Shown here one piece after another: positions 15,998 to 24,165 of a stretch of 39,912 bases of DNA. How positions within the stretch are numbered: position 1 is the stretch's first letter; each line of letters starts with the position of its first letter. The stretch comes from Aphanocapsa lilacina HA4352-LM1 (lineage in GTDB: Bacteria > Cyanobacteriota > Cyanobacteriia > Gloeobacterales > Gloeobacteraceae). The stretch is taken from contig JAHHGR010000043.1 of the NCBI GenBank assembly GCA_019359725.1, positions 1 to 39,912 of the forward strand. Reading direction: 5' to 3'. The notes under the pieces were generated by a model. That model had not been told where the DNA came from. It was given only the letters and a program-made list of their open reading frames with translations, and did not search any database. A program made the translations under genes and the position numbers.

Positions 15998-16687
15998 TCA
16001 TGAGGCTGTGGCTTTGAAGATCAAAAAGTAGTCCTGCTCGTCGGCTTTGACAAAGTCGAAGCTGCGCACCAGTTCGAATCCGGCGATCTTGGCTTCTTTG
16101 ATCACGACGCTGCGATCGAGGCCGTGGTCGCTGCCGGTGCCGTTGCGGTCGATAATTCCGACCAGGCCACCGGGTTTGAGGGCAAGGCGGGTGTTCTTGA
16201 GCAGGGCCACCGGGTCGGCCACCTCGTGATAGGTCTTGAGGAGCAGCACGGCATCGACGCTCGCCTTGGGCAGTTTCGGGTCGCCGGGTTCGCCGAGCAC
16301 CGTCTCGATATTGTCGTAGCCCTCGCGCCGGGCGCGCGTCGCAATTGCTTCGAGAAATTTGTCATTGATTTCGACGGCGTAGACTCTGCCCCCCGGGCGG
16401 ACGCGCCGGGCGGCGCGCACGCTGAACCAGCCGCCCCCCGCCCCGATGTCGGCGACGGTTTTGCCCGGTTGGATCTGCAGCTCGTCCATGACGCGATCAA
16501 TCTGCAGGCGCTGGTCGCGGCCCGGGTACTCGAAAATATTCGTGCTGCCGGTGTAAGGTTCGCTCACGGGGCGCTCGGTCTGGGCGGTCACCAGGCGCGG
16601 GCCGCAAGAAACAAGCAGCAACGCCCCAAAGGCGGCGGCGAACCAACGGTAAGCAGGCACAGGCGAACTCCCAGACAACGCCTCCAT
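15998..16687 (-). CDS. Exported SAM-dependent methyltransferase-like lipoprotein
   Basis: A 229-residue class I methyltransferase fold: motif I VADIGAGGGWFSVRAA at about 80, the acidic end of strand 2 AVEIN, then AVLLLKTYHEV and LKPGGLVGIIDR. What is odd is the N-terminus: a charged start, a hydrophobic core (FAAAFGALLL) and LVSCG, a lipobox, predicting a lipoprotein outside the cytoplasm, where S-adenosylmethionine is not expected. Proteins of this layout exist in other bacteria, so it is not an assembly artefact, but the role is unclear. ATG at 16687 is preferred to 16729. It is divergent from yajQ, with 62 bp between starts. Confidence 0.75.
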   Translation of the reverse strand: MEALSGSSPVPAYRWFAAAFGALLLVSCGPRLVTAQTERPVSEPYTGSTNIFEYPGRDQRLQIDRVMDELQIQPGKTVADIGAGGGWFSVRAARRVRPGGRVYAVEINDKFLEAIATRARREGYDNIETVLGEPGDPKLPKASVDAVLLLKTYHEVADPVALLKNTRLALKPGGLVGIIDRNGTGSDHGLDRSVVIKEAKIAGFELVRSFDFVKADEQDYFLIFKATAS

Positions 16688-16749
16688 GATAAGAAACAGA
16701 CCGGCAGCCGCCGCGCCGCGTGCTAACACAGAAAAAACAACCGATCACC

Positions 16750-17241
16750 ATGGCTGCCCAAACCTATTCATTCGATGTGGTCTCCGATTTTGACCGCCAG
16801 GAGCTGGTCAATGCCGTCGACCAAGCCCTGCGCGAGATCAACAGCCGCTACGACCTCAAAGACACCAAGTCGGAGATTGCCCTCGAAGAGGAGCAGATCG
16901 TCATCAACACCGCGAGCGAACTGAGCCTCAACGCCATCTACGACGTACTTTGCACCAAGGCCGCCAAGCGCAACCTGTCGCTGAAGATTTTTGCGCCGGG
17001 CAAAGTGGAAAGCGCCTCGGGCAACCGGGTGCGCCAGAGCGTCGCGTTGCAGCGCGGCCTCAGCCAGGAGTTGGCCAAGCAGATCACCAAGCTCATCCGC
17101 GACAATACCAAGACCACCCCGCAGATCCAGGGGGATGCCGTCCGGGTGAGCAGCAAGAGCCGCGACGATCTGCAGACGGTCATCCAGCTGCTCAAAAGCC
17201 AGGACTACCCGGTGCCGCTGCAGTTTACCAACTACCGTTAA
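16750..17241 (+). CDS. yajQ: YajQ family nucleotide-binding protein
   Basis: A 163-residue YajQ/UPF0234 protein, full length for the family. Landmarks: [20 protein letters not shown] at the start, [15 protein letters not shown], and [25 protein letters not shown] C-terminal sequence with the final [15 protein letters not shown]. YajQ has two RNA-recognition-like folds. Some members bind cyclic di-GMP and act with a transcription factor; others bind nucleic acid or nucleotides. ATG at 16750 gives the usual MA.TYSFD start. It overlaps the convergent secreted-protein gene by 17 bp. Confidence 0.93.
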   Translation: MAAQTYSFDVVSDFDRQELVNAVDQALREINSRYDLKDTKSEIALEEEQIVINTASELSLNAIYDVLCTKAAKRNLSLKIFAPGKVESASGNRVRQSVALQRGLSQELAKQITKLIRDNTKTTPQIQGDAVRVSSKSRDDLQTVIQLLKSQDYPVPLQFTNYR

Positions 17242-17881
17242 GGTCGGCCGGACCGTTCGGCAGTTGGGCGATCGGACTGTCGAAATCCACCTCGCCCAGA
17301 AACTGCACGCCCAAGGTCTGCATCGGCTTCAGGCTCGCCGTCAGGGTGCCTGTCTGCCGCTCGGGTGCGGGCGGTGCGGCGGCAGCCCCGAACAGTGTCC
17401 CCAGCAGGCCGACGGCGGCCCGCGTCTGGCGGGAATCGGTCGGAAGACCCAACAGGTCGCCCCCGGCTTCCAAGAGCGCGCCGCTCGCCTCGCGCCCCGA
17501 ATAGCGGGGGGTTGCGGTGCCTGTACGGCGCAACCAACCGGGAATGGGAGCGCTGGTCGCCCGCACGGCGTAGACGTTTTGCCCGATTACGAGCGATTCA
17601 ATGTTGAGCGCACCGCTCGTTTCCCCGGTGCGCTCGAAGCGGCCCACCAGCAGCGCACCGCCGGGGATCGTCAGGCCGCCCGCCCGGGCGGCCACCGGCA
17701 CGGTAACGGTACGGTGTTCTTCAAGCGATAGCGGAGCACCCGAGTTGGGCAGGATAAGAAACTGGACGTGGGTGCCGGCGGCGATGCGCGCAAGGCTCAC
17801 CTCAAAGCGCGGCACAGGCGTCTGGGCGAGAGCGGCGGTCGGCAACAGCAAAAGAGACACCAACGCAAAGCAGAAATTCAT
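17225..17881 (-). CDS. Secreted protein of unknown function
   Basis: A 218-residue protein with a signal peptide ([20 protein letters not shown]). The mature part has a beta-rich region, [13 protein letters not shown] and [17 protein letters not shown], resembling the small SH3-like or conjugative TraB/VirB10-like outer beta domains in which a pore or matrix protein stores stable strands, but I cannot assign a family. A Gly/Ala-rich region follows ([16 protein letters not shown]), then [14 protein letters not shown]. The open frame extends to 18187, but the upstream part is low complexity; ATG at 17881 with its signal peptide is the clear start. Confidence 0.75.
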   Translation of the reverse strand: MNFCFALVSLLLLPTAALAQTPVPRFEVSLARIAAGTHVQFLILPNSGAPLSLEEHRTVTVPVAARAGGLTIPGGALLVGRFERTGETSGALNIESLVIGQNVYAVRATSAPIPGWLRRTGTATPRYSGREASGALLEAGGDLLGLPTDSRQTRAAVGLLGTLFGAAAAPPAPERQTGTLTASLKPMQTLGVQFLGEVDFDSPIAQLPNGPADLNGSW

Positions 17882-18039
17882 GGCACCTGATGGGACAACG
17901 ACAGGGCCATTAGAAGCGGCAGCTTCGCGCACGGGCAAAATTCGCGGCGCTTCTCTAACTACTGCGGTCGGCGCCGCACAGGGCGGCTGGGCATTGGGTC
18001 CGGCGCAATGTATCGTAAAAAACGGGGGGACTGTTTCGG

Positions 18040-18387
18040 ATGGTGGCGATGAGACGCAGGGCGCTGGTGGGGGCTTTGGCGGCGGCGGGGTGGCCCGCGG
18101 CGGCCAGTGCCGGCAAGCCGCAACTGCTCGAATTTTGGGCCTCCTGGTGCGGCGTGTGCCGGGCGATGGAGCCGACGATGGCGGCACTCAAGGAGCGCTG
18201 GGGCAAGCAGGTGGATATCCGCATCGTCGATGTGGACGAACCCGAGAATGCCGCCCTGGTGCGCCGGTACAAGATTTTTGGAACGGCAACTTTTGTGTTG
18301 CTCGACGGTCGGGGCAAAGAAGCCTACCGCGGCAGCGGGCAGATTCCCCAGGCGGTTTTCGAGGCCGAGTTCAAAAAAGTGCTTTGA
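18040..18387 (+). CDS. Exported thioredoxin-like protein
   Basis: A 115-residue thioredoxin fold with an N-terminal signal or anchor (RRRALVGALAAAGWPAAASA). The active site is LLEFWASWCGVCRAMEP with CGVC at about 37-40, followed by IVDVDEPENAALVRRY, the cis-proline region FGTATFVLLDGRG and the helix end FEAEFKKVL. The start may be ATG at 18040 or 18049. It lies 21 bp before an exported peroxiredoxin gene, so it may be that enzyme's reductant; this is inference. Confidence 0.8.
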   Translation: MVAMRRRALVGALAAAGWPAAASAGKPQLLEFWASWCGVCRAMEPTMAALKERWGKQVDIRIVDVDEPENAALVRRYKIFGTATFVLLDGRGKEAYRGSGQIPQAVFEAEFKKVL

Positions 18388-18408
18388 AAGTAAAAAAGGT
18401 GTGCACCC

Positions 18409-18951
18409 ATGCGTAAATTGCTGCTGAAATCCGCTTTGCTCCTGGCTCTCCTGCTCGCAGGTCCGCAGGTTGCCTTGCTGGCTGCTCCCCGGGTGGGCGA
18501 GGCCGCTCCCGCCTTCGAGCTGCCGGTGGCGGCGGGTAAAAAAATCTCGCTCAAAGACTTCCGGGGCAAGTGGCTGGTACTCTACTTCTACCCCAAGGAC
18601 ATGACCAGCGGCTGCACCATCGAAGCGCAGCGCTTTCAAAAAGACCTGGCCCAGTACAAACAGCTGGGTGCCGAGATTGTCGGGGTGAGTGCCGACGCCC
18701 TCGACTCCCACAGCATGTTCAGCAAAAAAGAGGGTCTCACCTTCTTGCTCGCCTCCGACGTGGGAGGCAAGGTGGCCCAGGCCTACGACTCCTGGTACGG
18801 CCTGGGCGATAGGGGCATGGCGGCCCGCAACACCTACCTCATCGACCCCCAGGGGCGGGTGGCGAAGGTCTTCTCCAATGTCGACCCGACCGGCCATAGC
18901 CGGGAGGTGCTCTCCACCCTCAAGCAAATCCAAGCTAAGGCACAGCGTTGA
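18409..18951 (+). CDS. Exported BCP/PrxQ-type peroxiredoxin, apparently 1-Cys
   Basis: A 180-residue thiol peroxidase of the BCP/PrxQ class with a signal peptide (about residues 1-26). The peroxidatic motif is YFYPKDMTSGCTIEAQRF, with the conserved Thr and Cys. PrxQ enzymes usually have a resolving cysteine five residues on; here that position is Gln (CTIEAQ) and no other cysteine occurs in the mature protein, so it should work as a 1-Cys enzyme recycled by an outside thiol, plausibly the adjacent thioredoxin. Later motifs: VGVSADALDSHSMF and RNTYLIDPQGRV. It is followed by a TPR gene whose ATG overlaps the stop (TGATG). Confidence 0.88.
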   Translation: MRKLLLKSALLLALLLAGPQVALLAAPRVGEAAPAFELPVAAGKKISLKDFRGKWLVLYFYPKDMTSGCTIEAQRFQKDLAQYKQLGAEIVGVSADALDSHSMFSKKEGLTFLLASDVGGKVAQAYDSWYGLGDRGMAARNTYLIDPQGRVAKVFSNVDPTGHSREVLSTLKQIQAKAQR

Positions 18952-19370
18952 TGAACACGGTTCAGCAACTATTCGACCAGAGCATCCAGCGCTACGAGGC
19001 GGGCGAAGCGGCTGCCGTGCTGCTACCCGTCTTTCGCGACATCGCCGAGAAACAACCTAAAAACGGCCCGGCCCTCACCTGCCTCGCCTGGCTGTATCTG
19101 CTGAACTGCGAAGCGCCCAAAGCCCTCAAAGCCGCCAAGCAGGCGACCAAACTCGCCCCCGCCGACGCCCAGGCTTACGTCAATCTTTCCCTCGCCATGC
19201 TGGAGACAGGCCAAAAGGGTGTGCGCGAACCGATCGAGCGCGCCCAGCAGGTCTGTCAGCTCGACCCGAAGCAGGCCGAAGAAGTGCGCAAGAACTTCGC
19301 AGAAGGTCTCAAGCGCCGCCCCGAGTGGAAGGAACTGACCAAGGTGCGCAACTGGCTCTTCGAGAGTTAG
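18951..19370 (+). CDS. Tetratricopeptide-repeat protein
   Basis: A 139-residue, all-helical protein with about three TPR-like units: NGPALTCLAWLYLLNCEAPK, ALKAAKQATKLAPADAQAYV and a third unit NLSLAMLETGQ...AQQVCQLDPKQAEE. These act as protein-binding scaffolds; the partner is unknown. The start is ATG at 18951, sharing the final A of the upstream stop codon. It completes a three-gene run with thioredoxin and peroxiredoxin. Confidence 0.8.
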   Translation: MNTVQQLFDQSIQRYEAGEAAAVLLPVFRDIAEKQPKNGPALTCLAWLYLLNCEAPKALKAAKQATKLAPADAQAYVNLSLAMLETGQKGVREPIERAQQVCQLDPKQAEEVRKNFAEGLKRRPEWKELTKVRNWLFES

Positions 19371-19398
19371 CGCGCCTGCGCAGGGACGCTACGTCACC

Positions 19399-19518
19399 TT
19401 GATCGGCAGCCGGCTGCTGGCGGATCCGGACCTGGCTCTGCTTGCCCGTTTTGTCGAGCCCGACAACGAACCGGGGGCCGTCAAAGCTTTTCGCGATGCC
19501 CTGGGCGAAGTGCGCTAA
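19399..19518 (+). CDS. Possible 39-residue ORF or gene remnant before aroC
   Basis: The 177-bp gap between the TPR gene and aroC contains a frame with protein-like composition: TTG start at 19399, LLADPDLALLARFVEPD and AFRDALGEVR before TAA at 19516. It has no clear ribosome binding site and no recognised family. It could be a real small protein or the 3' relic of a longer gene. Low confidence. Confidence 0.25.
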   Translation: MIGSRLLADPDLALLARFVEPDNEPGAVKAFRDALGEVR

Positions 19519-19547
19519 AATCCGATTTCGCCGCCTACAGTAAGACC

Positions 19548-20735
19548 ATGCTGCGCTTTTTGACCGCCGGGGAGTCCCACGGGCCGGGGCTGACCATCAT
19601 CGTCGAGGGCATTCCCGCGGATCTGCCCCTGTTGGCCGAGGACATCGACCGGGATCTGGCCCGCCGCCAGGTGGGTTTCGGCCGGGGTGGCCGGATGAGT
19701 ATCGAGACCGACCGGGTCACCTTTCGGGGCGGCGTGCGGTTGGGCCGCACGATCGGTTCGCCCATCGCCATGACCCTCGAGAACCGCGACTTTAAAAACT
19801 GGGAAGTGCCGATGTCAGTCTCGCCGGTGGATCCGGGCGACGAAGCGGTGCGCGCCCAACTGGAGGCCAAGCGCATCACCCGACTGCGTCCCGGCCACGC
19901 CGACTACCCGGGGGCGGTCAAGTACGGCCTTGCCGACGTGCGCAATATACTGGAGCGCTCCAGTGCCCGCGAGACCGCCTCGCGCGTCGCGGCCGGAGCA
20001 ATTGCCAAGCAACTGTTGCGCCAGTTCAACATGCACGTCCACTCCCACGTCGTCGAAATCGGCGGCGTCGGGGCGGGTGAATCCGTGCGTTCCGCCCTGC
20101 CCACTTTCGAGGAGTGGAAAGACCTCTTCGAGCGCGTCGAGCAGAATGACCTGCGCTGCCATCCGGATCTCTACGACCGGCTGCGCTCGCGCGTCGTTGA
20201 GGCGGCCAAGGGCGGCTACACCCTGGGGGGTGCCGTGGAACTGGCGGCCTACGGCGAGATTCCGGTGGGCCTCGGCTCCCACGTCCACTACGATCGTCGC
20301 ATCGACGGGCTTCTAGCCGGGGCGGCAATGTCGGTGCACACTGTCAAAGCGGTAGAAGTCGGTATCGGCACCGCCGCCGCCCGCGAGACGGGCGCCGATG
20401 TCCAGGACGAATTTATCAACGCCCACGGTGAAATTGCCCGCACGAGCAACCACGCAGGCGGTATCGAAGGCGGGATGACCAACGGCCAGCCGGTGCTCCT
20501 GCGCGCCTACCTCAAGCCGCTACCCACCATGCGCAAGGCCCTCCAGTCGATCGACCTTATCACCCGCGAGCCGTTTGAAGCCCACTACGAGCGCTCCGAC
20601 ACCTGCGCCGTCCCCGCCGGAGGTGTCGTCTGCGAAGCGATGACGGCCATCGTGCTCGCCCAGGAACTGCAGCGCAAACTGGGCGGCGATTCGCTGAGGG
20701 AAATGCTGCGCCACGCCGGGCGCGGACAGGTCTGA
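19548..20735 (+). CDS. aroC: Chorismate synthase
   Basis: A 395-residue chorismate synthase, the last enzyme of the shikimate pathway (EPSP to chorismate, needing reduced flavin). Landmarks: LTAGESHGPGLTIIVEG at the N-terminus, DLARRQVGFGRGGRM, RPGHADYPGAVKYG, RSSARETASRVAAGA, HAGGIEGGMTNGQP and RSDTCAVPAGGVVCEAM. It is full length. No other aromatic pathway genes are adjacent. Confidence 0.97.
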   Translation: MLRFLTAGESHGPGLTIIVEGIPADLPLLAEDIDRDLARRQVGFGRGGRMSIETDRVTFRGGVRLGRTIGSPIAMTLENRDFKNWEVPMSVSPVDPGDEAVRAQLEAKRITRLRPGHADYPGAVKYGLADVRNILERSSARETASRVAAGAIAKQLLRQFNMHVHSHVVEIGGVGAGESVRSALPTFEEWKDLFERVEQNDLRCHPDLYDRLRSRVVEAAKGGYTLGGAVELAAYGEIPVGLGSHVHYDRRIDGLLAGAAMSVHTVKAVEVGIGTAAARETGADVQDEFINAHGEIARTSNHAGGIEGGMTNGQPVLLRAYLKPLPTMRKALQSIDLITREPFEAHYERSDTCAVPAGGVVCEAMTAIVLAQELQRKLGGDSLREMLRHAGRGQV

Positions 20736-20753
20736 GCACATCGACCTCTTCGT

Positions 20754-20780
20754 CTTTGTGATAATCTGCTCACAAAGGAG
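20754..20780 (+). promoter_or_regulatory. Hairpin covering the cupin gene ribosome binding site
   Basis: CTTTGTGA (20754-20761) pairs perfectly with TCACAAAG (20770-20777), 8 bp with an 8-nt loop. The 3' arm runs into AAAGGAG (20774-20780), the Shine-Dalgarno sequence of the cupin gene. It could mask the ribosome binding site in RNA or be a dyad operator in DNA. GATAAT at the loop edge (20760-20765) resembles a -10 box. Confidence 0.45.
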
Positions 20781-20786
20781 ACTGCC

Positions 20787-21326
20787 ATGAAGCCGATCCT
20801 GAACGTTTCCGATGCTGCCATCCGCGAGCTCGAACATGGCGAGCACTTCGCCTGCCGCCTGGCGCAGCTGGCCCATCCATTGGGTGCACAGTCCATCGGT
20901 GCCAACGTGACGCGCGTCCCCCCGGGCAAGGCCGCTTTTCCGTTTCACCACCACTACGCCAACGAAGAGCACTTTTTTATCCTGAGCGGCAGCGGCACAC
21001 TGCGCGTCGGCACCGAAACCTATCCGGTGGGGCCGCACGACTACATCTTCACCCCGCCCGGCGGACCGGAGGCAGCCCATCAACTGGTCAACACCGGGCA
21101 TGAAGATCTGGTGTATCTGGCTATTTCGACTCTGCAACTGCCGGAAGTGGCGGGTTATCCAGATTCAGGCAAAACGGGCATCCGGGTCACCGACGACGTC
21201 CCCTCCGGCTCCGCCGGGAACGGCAGATTCTTGATCTGCGATACGTCCAAGGGCGAAGTGGGCTACTGGGACGGCGAAGACGGGCAGGCCATAGCCCAGA
21301 TGCAGGCCTCGACATCGGTGCCGTAA
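20787..21326 (+). CDS. Cupin-domain protein
   Basis: A 179-residue single cupin. Motif 1 has PFHHHYANEEHFFILSGSGTLRVG with metal-type histidines and glutamate (about 52-60). Motif 2 is PGGPEAAHQLVNTGHEDLVYLAI with its histidine near 94. The C-terminal part (YPDSGKTGIRV, VGYWDGED) matches the subgroup of sugar- or small-molecule-binding cupins of unknown substrate. Good Shine-Dalgarno sequence (AAAGGAG) inside a hairpin, so a regulated start is possible. It ends 2 bp from the convergent amidohydrolase. Confidence 0.88.
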   Translation: MKPILNVSDAAIRELEHGEHFACRLAQLAHPLGAQSIGANVTRVPPGKAAFPFHHHYANEEHFFILSGSGTLRVGTETYPVGPHDYIFTPPGGPEAAHQLVNTGHEDLVYLAISTLQLPEVAGYPDSGKTGIRVTDDVPSGSAGNGRFLICDTSKGEVGYWDGEDGQAIAQMQASTSVP

Positions 21327-21328
21327 CA

Positions 21329-22651
21329 TCACCGCGCCGCCTGGGCTTGCGTCGTGCCGTCCCGGTAGAGCCGGCCGTTTTTGATTACCAGCCGGACCTG
21401 GCGCAGGGTTTTGATGTCCCGCGCCGGGTCACCTTCGACCGCTACGAGATCGGCCAGCAATCCGGGTTTGATCCGCCCAATACTGGTTTCCATGTGCAGC
21501 AAACGGGCGTTGACCGATGTGGCCGCCTGCAATGCCGCGAGCGGTGCAAGCCCGTACTCGACCATCAGTTCCAGTTCGCGCACATTCTCACCGTGGGTGA
21601 AGACCCCGGCGTCGCTGCCGTTGCAGATGGTCACCCCGGCGGCGAGGGCCGCCTTAAAACTGGCGCGCTTCTGGCTGAGGGCCGCAGGTTCGGGGGTAGT
21701 GCCGGGTTTCCAGCCCCGGTAGCGCTCGACCGCTTCGCTTGCCGCCAGGGTCGGGCAGTAGGCGACACCGCGTTTGGCCATCAGGGCGAAAACCTCGGCG
21801 GTACCCGCATCGCCGTGCTCGATCGTCTCGAACCCGGCCAACGCCGAGCGGCGCATCCCTTCAGGATGGGTGGCGTGGGCGACGGCGGGCCGGCCGCTGC
21901 TGCGCGCCACCTCGACGATCGCGCTCAGTTCGGAGGGCAAAAAAGTGGGTTGTACTTCACCATTCGGTCCCCAGCGGTAGTCGGCGTAGACTTTGATCCA
22001 GTCGGCGCCCTTGCCGATCTGATCGCGCACGACCCGGGTCAGCCCTTCGACACCGTCCGCCTCCTCAGCCCCCTGGGGAACCGCAAAAGCCGGGTCGAAG
22101 CCCTTCGGCGCGTAAGACCCCGTCGCCACGATCGCCCGGGTGACCACCACCAGCCGCGGCCCGGGCACGATGCCCTGCTCGATGGCCTGCTTGAGGCCGA
22201 CATCGGCGTAACCCGCCCCTTCGGTGCCCAGATCTCTGAGGGTCGTAAACCCGGCCATAAGCGTACTGCGGGCCGCCGCGACCGCCCGGGCGACGCGCAA
22301 AGTAAAAGCTTCTTTGAGCACCTGGTCGTCCCAGAGCGCTTCGTTGTAGGGGTGCAACAGCAGGTGCGTGTGCAGGTCGATAAGCCCCGGCAGCAGCGTT
22401 AAACCCGGCAGGTCGATAATTTCGGTGCCGCTTGGGACACCCACTTCGCCAAGTGGCCCCGCGGCTGCGATCCGCTCTCCCTTGACCAGCACCGCCCAAC
22501 CCGAATGGGGAGCATTGGCACCGTCGAAGACCGCCGCCGGTTTGAGCAAGTAGCTGCGTGCGGACTGGGCGGTGGCCGCTCGCGGACTCAATACCAGCAC
22601 GGCAAGCACCAAGAGGAGCACTTTGATGCGCCCGCAACACTCCCTACCCAA
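21329..22651 (-). CDS. Exported metal-dependent amidohydrolase
   Basis: A 440-residue protein of the imidazolonepropionase/prolidase-like amidohydrolase group. An N-terminal signal peptide (VLLLVLAVLVLSPRAATAQ) sends it to the periplasm or beyond. Metal-site landmarks: LPGLIDLHTHLLLHP (HxH at about 93-95), DWIKVYADYRWG (the carboxylated-lysine position), VAHATHPEGMRRS, IEHGDAGT and GSDAGVFTHGEN (catalytic Asp). Family members cleave peptides or cyclic amides; the substrate cannot be set here. The start is probably TTG at 22651, 7 nt after GTGGAG; GTG at 22621 would shorten the signal peptide. Confidence 0.88.
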   Translation of the reverse strand: MGRECCGRIKVLLLVLAVLVLSPRAATAQSARSYLLKPAAVFDGANAPHSGWAVLVKGERIAAAGPLGEVGVPSGTEIIDLPGLTLLPGLIDLHTHLLLHPYNEALWDDQVLKEAFTLRVARAVAAARSTLMAGFTTLRDLGTEGAGYADVGLKQAIEQGIVPGPRLVVVTRAIVATGSYAPKGFDPAFAVPQGAEEADGVEGLTRVVRDQIGKGADWIKVYADYRWGPNGEVQPTFLPSELSAIVEVARSSGRPAVAHATHPEGMRRSALAGFETIEHGDAGTAEVFALMAKRGVAYCPTLAASEAVERYRGWKPGTTPEPAALSQKRASFKAALAAGVTICNGSDAGVFTHGENVRELELMVEYGLAPLAALQAATSVNARLLHMETSIGRIKPGLLADLVAVEGDPARDIKTLRQVRLVIKNGRLYRDGTTQAQAAR

Positions 22652-22736
22652 ACGCTGGACTCCACTATCTTTTCCCTATCATGCCTTTTATTGTGTACAA
22701 GCTTCGGTATGGTCTACGGCCAACTGGAGTATCCCA

Positions 22737-22923
22737 ATGAGCCAGACGAGTTTTGAACAGATGACCACTGCCCAACTGCGCGCATACGTGCTTGAGCACC
22801 GCGAGGATGAAGTAGCCTTCCATGTCTCCATGGATCGCCTTTACACCGGCGAGCTTCCCCGCAGGCGGTGACGTGCGAGCACAGATCGAAGAGGTGCTCC
22901 GCCGCCGGCGCGGTGAGCACTAG
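22737..22923 (+). pseudogene. DUF6887-like small protein gene with a frameshift
   Basis: The ATG at 22737 opens a 44-residue frame (MTTAQLRAYVLEHREDEVAF and MDRLYTGEL) typical of the small cyanobacterial DUF6887 family, but it turns to PRRR and stops at 22871. In the +1 frame the sequence continues sensibly from about 22855 (FPAGGDVRAQIEEVLRRRRG) to TAG at 22921. One extra base around 22849-22860 (GGCGAGCTTCCCC) would explain this, restoring a 61-residue protein. It may be a true pseudogene, a programmed shift or a sequence error. These genes often sit in front of a DUF6888 gene; none is visible here. Confidence 0.6.
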
Positions 22924-23053
22924 TACCCGCAAGAAGACTACGCCCGATCGAAATCTTCCGGCGTCGCGTTCTAAGCAGCTCGGAATCAACAGCGCCAGTT
23001 CTTTAGACTTACTCCGGTGTTAGACTGAATCTTGACTTGTAGGGAGACCGTCG

Positions 23054-23248
23054 ATGACCGTCGAGCAGAAAGTGCGCGAGCGCCTGGCTGCGCTTGGGGT
23101 AAGCAATCCGAGCGTGGAAGTGGAGGAGGAGTTTTTGGTGAAGATCGTGTTGCCTGCGGACAGCACAGCCGATCTGCGCCAGATCCAGAGCGAAATGAAC
23201 GCCCTGGACGTCTGCGTGACCCGCCTGGTCAAAGCAGGCGAAGCCTGA
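23054..23248 (+). CDS. Small protein of unknown function
   Basis: A 64-residue acidic protein (VEQKVRERLAALGVSNPSVE, then VEEEFLVKIVLPADSTADL), predicted alpha/beta. No family recognised. AGGGAG lies 9 nt before the ATG and codon use looks coding. It sits alone between the DUF6887-like gene and the dienelactone hydrolase, with a short dyad (23256-23281) after its stop. Confidence 0.6.
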   Translation: MTVEQKVRERLAALGVSNPSVEVEEEFLVKIVLPADSTADLRQIQSEMNALDVCVTRLVKAGEA

Positions 23249-23255
23249 TGTCCTC

Positions 23256-23281
23256 CTCCGGACTCTGGTAGGATTCCGGAG
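23256..23281 (+). repeat. Inverted repeat between the small ORF and the dienelactone hydrolase gene
   Basis: CTCCGGA (23256-23262) and TCCGGAG (23275-23281) form a perfect 7-bp stem with a 12-nt loop, 8 bp after one gene and 21 bp before the next. There is no T-run. A weak terminator or operator are both possible. Confidence 0.35.
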
Positions 23282-23301
23282 TTGCTCTCGGAGACCCCGC
23301 C

Positions 23302-24165
23302 ATGGATTCGGATTTGCTCAGTCTACTGCCCCAACCGGAAGCGATCGACCGCCGCACGTTCATCGTGACCACCCTGGCGGCAGGTTTTGCCCTGGCGGTC
23401 TTGCCGGTGGGAGCGGCGACCATCAACACCGACACCACCGGACTGACCGCCGGGGAAGTGAAAATCCCGGTCAAAGACGGCGAGATTCCCGCCTACCGGG
23501 CGATGCCCGCCACCGGCAACAACCTGCCGGTGGTCCTAGTCGTGCAGGAAATTTTTGGCGTCCACGAGCACATCAAAGATGTCTGCCGCCGCTTCGCCAA
23601 ACTCGGCTACTTCGCCATCGCCCCGGAACTGTACGCCCGCCAGGGGGATGTCTCCAAGATGCAGGACATCAAGGCGATCTCCGAGGTGGTGAGCAAAGTG
23701 CCCGACACCCAGGTGCTCTCCGACCTCGACGCCGCCGCAGCTTACGCCGCAAGCACCGGCCGGGTGAATGCCGATAAGCTGGCCGTCACCGGTTTTTGCT
23801 GGGGCGGGCGGATCACCTGGCTCTACGCGGCCCACAATCCGAAAGTCAAAGCCGGAGGCGCCTGGTACGGCCGCCTGGTGGGCCAATCCAGTCCCAACAC
23901 TCCGACCTACCCAGTCGATGTCGCCCCCAAGATCAAAGGGGCGGTCCTGGGCCTCTACGGCGGCCAGGATCAAGGCATTCCCGTCTCTACCGTCGAGCAG
24001 ATGCGCAAGGTACTCAAAGAATCGGGCAACCCCTCGGAGATCATCATCTACGAACAGGCCCCCCACGGCTTCCACGCCGACTACCGCCCGAGCTACCGCC
24101 CGGAAGCGGCCCAAGATGCCTGGCAGAAACTGCTCACCTGGTTCAAGAAGCATGGAGTTGTGTAG
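23302..24165 (+). CDS. Dienelactone hydrolase family protein, exported
   Basis: A 287-residue alpha/beta hydrolase. The N-terminus has [23 protein letters not shown], a signal with a double-Arg-like start that suggests Tat export. The hydrolase core shows [20 protein letters not shown], the nucleophile elbow GFCWGG (Cys, as in carboxymethylenebutenolidase), [10 protein letters not shown] near the catalytic Asp, and [11 protein letters not shown] with the catalytic His. Family members open cyclic esters such as dienelactone; the actual substrate is unknown. Confidence 0.9.
   Translation: MDSDLLSLLPQPEAIDRRTFIVTTLAAGFALAVLPVGAATINTDTTGLTAGEVKIPVKDGEIPAYRAMPATGNNLPVVLVVQEIFGVHEHIKDVCRRFAKLGYFAIAPELYARQGDVSKMQDIKAISEVVSKVPDTQVLSDLDAAAAYAASTGRVNADKLAVTGFCWGGRITWLYAAHNPKVKAGGAWYGRLVGQSSPNTPTYPVDVAPKIKGAVLGLYGGQDQGIPVSTVEQMRKVLKESGNPSEIIIYEQAPHGFHADYRPSYRPEAAQDAWQKLLTWFKKHGVV

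Noticed and set aside
21347..22402. 351-codon plus-strand ORF opposite the amidohydrolase
   Set aside because: Antisense shadow without motifs.
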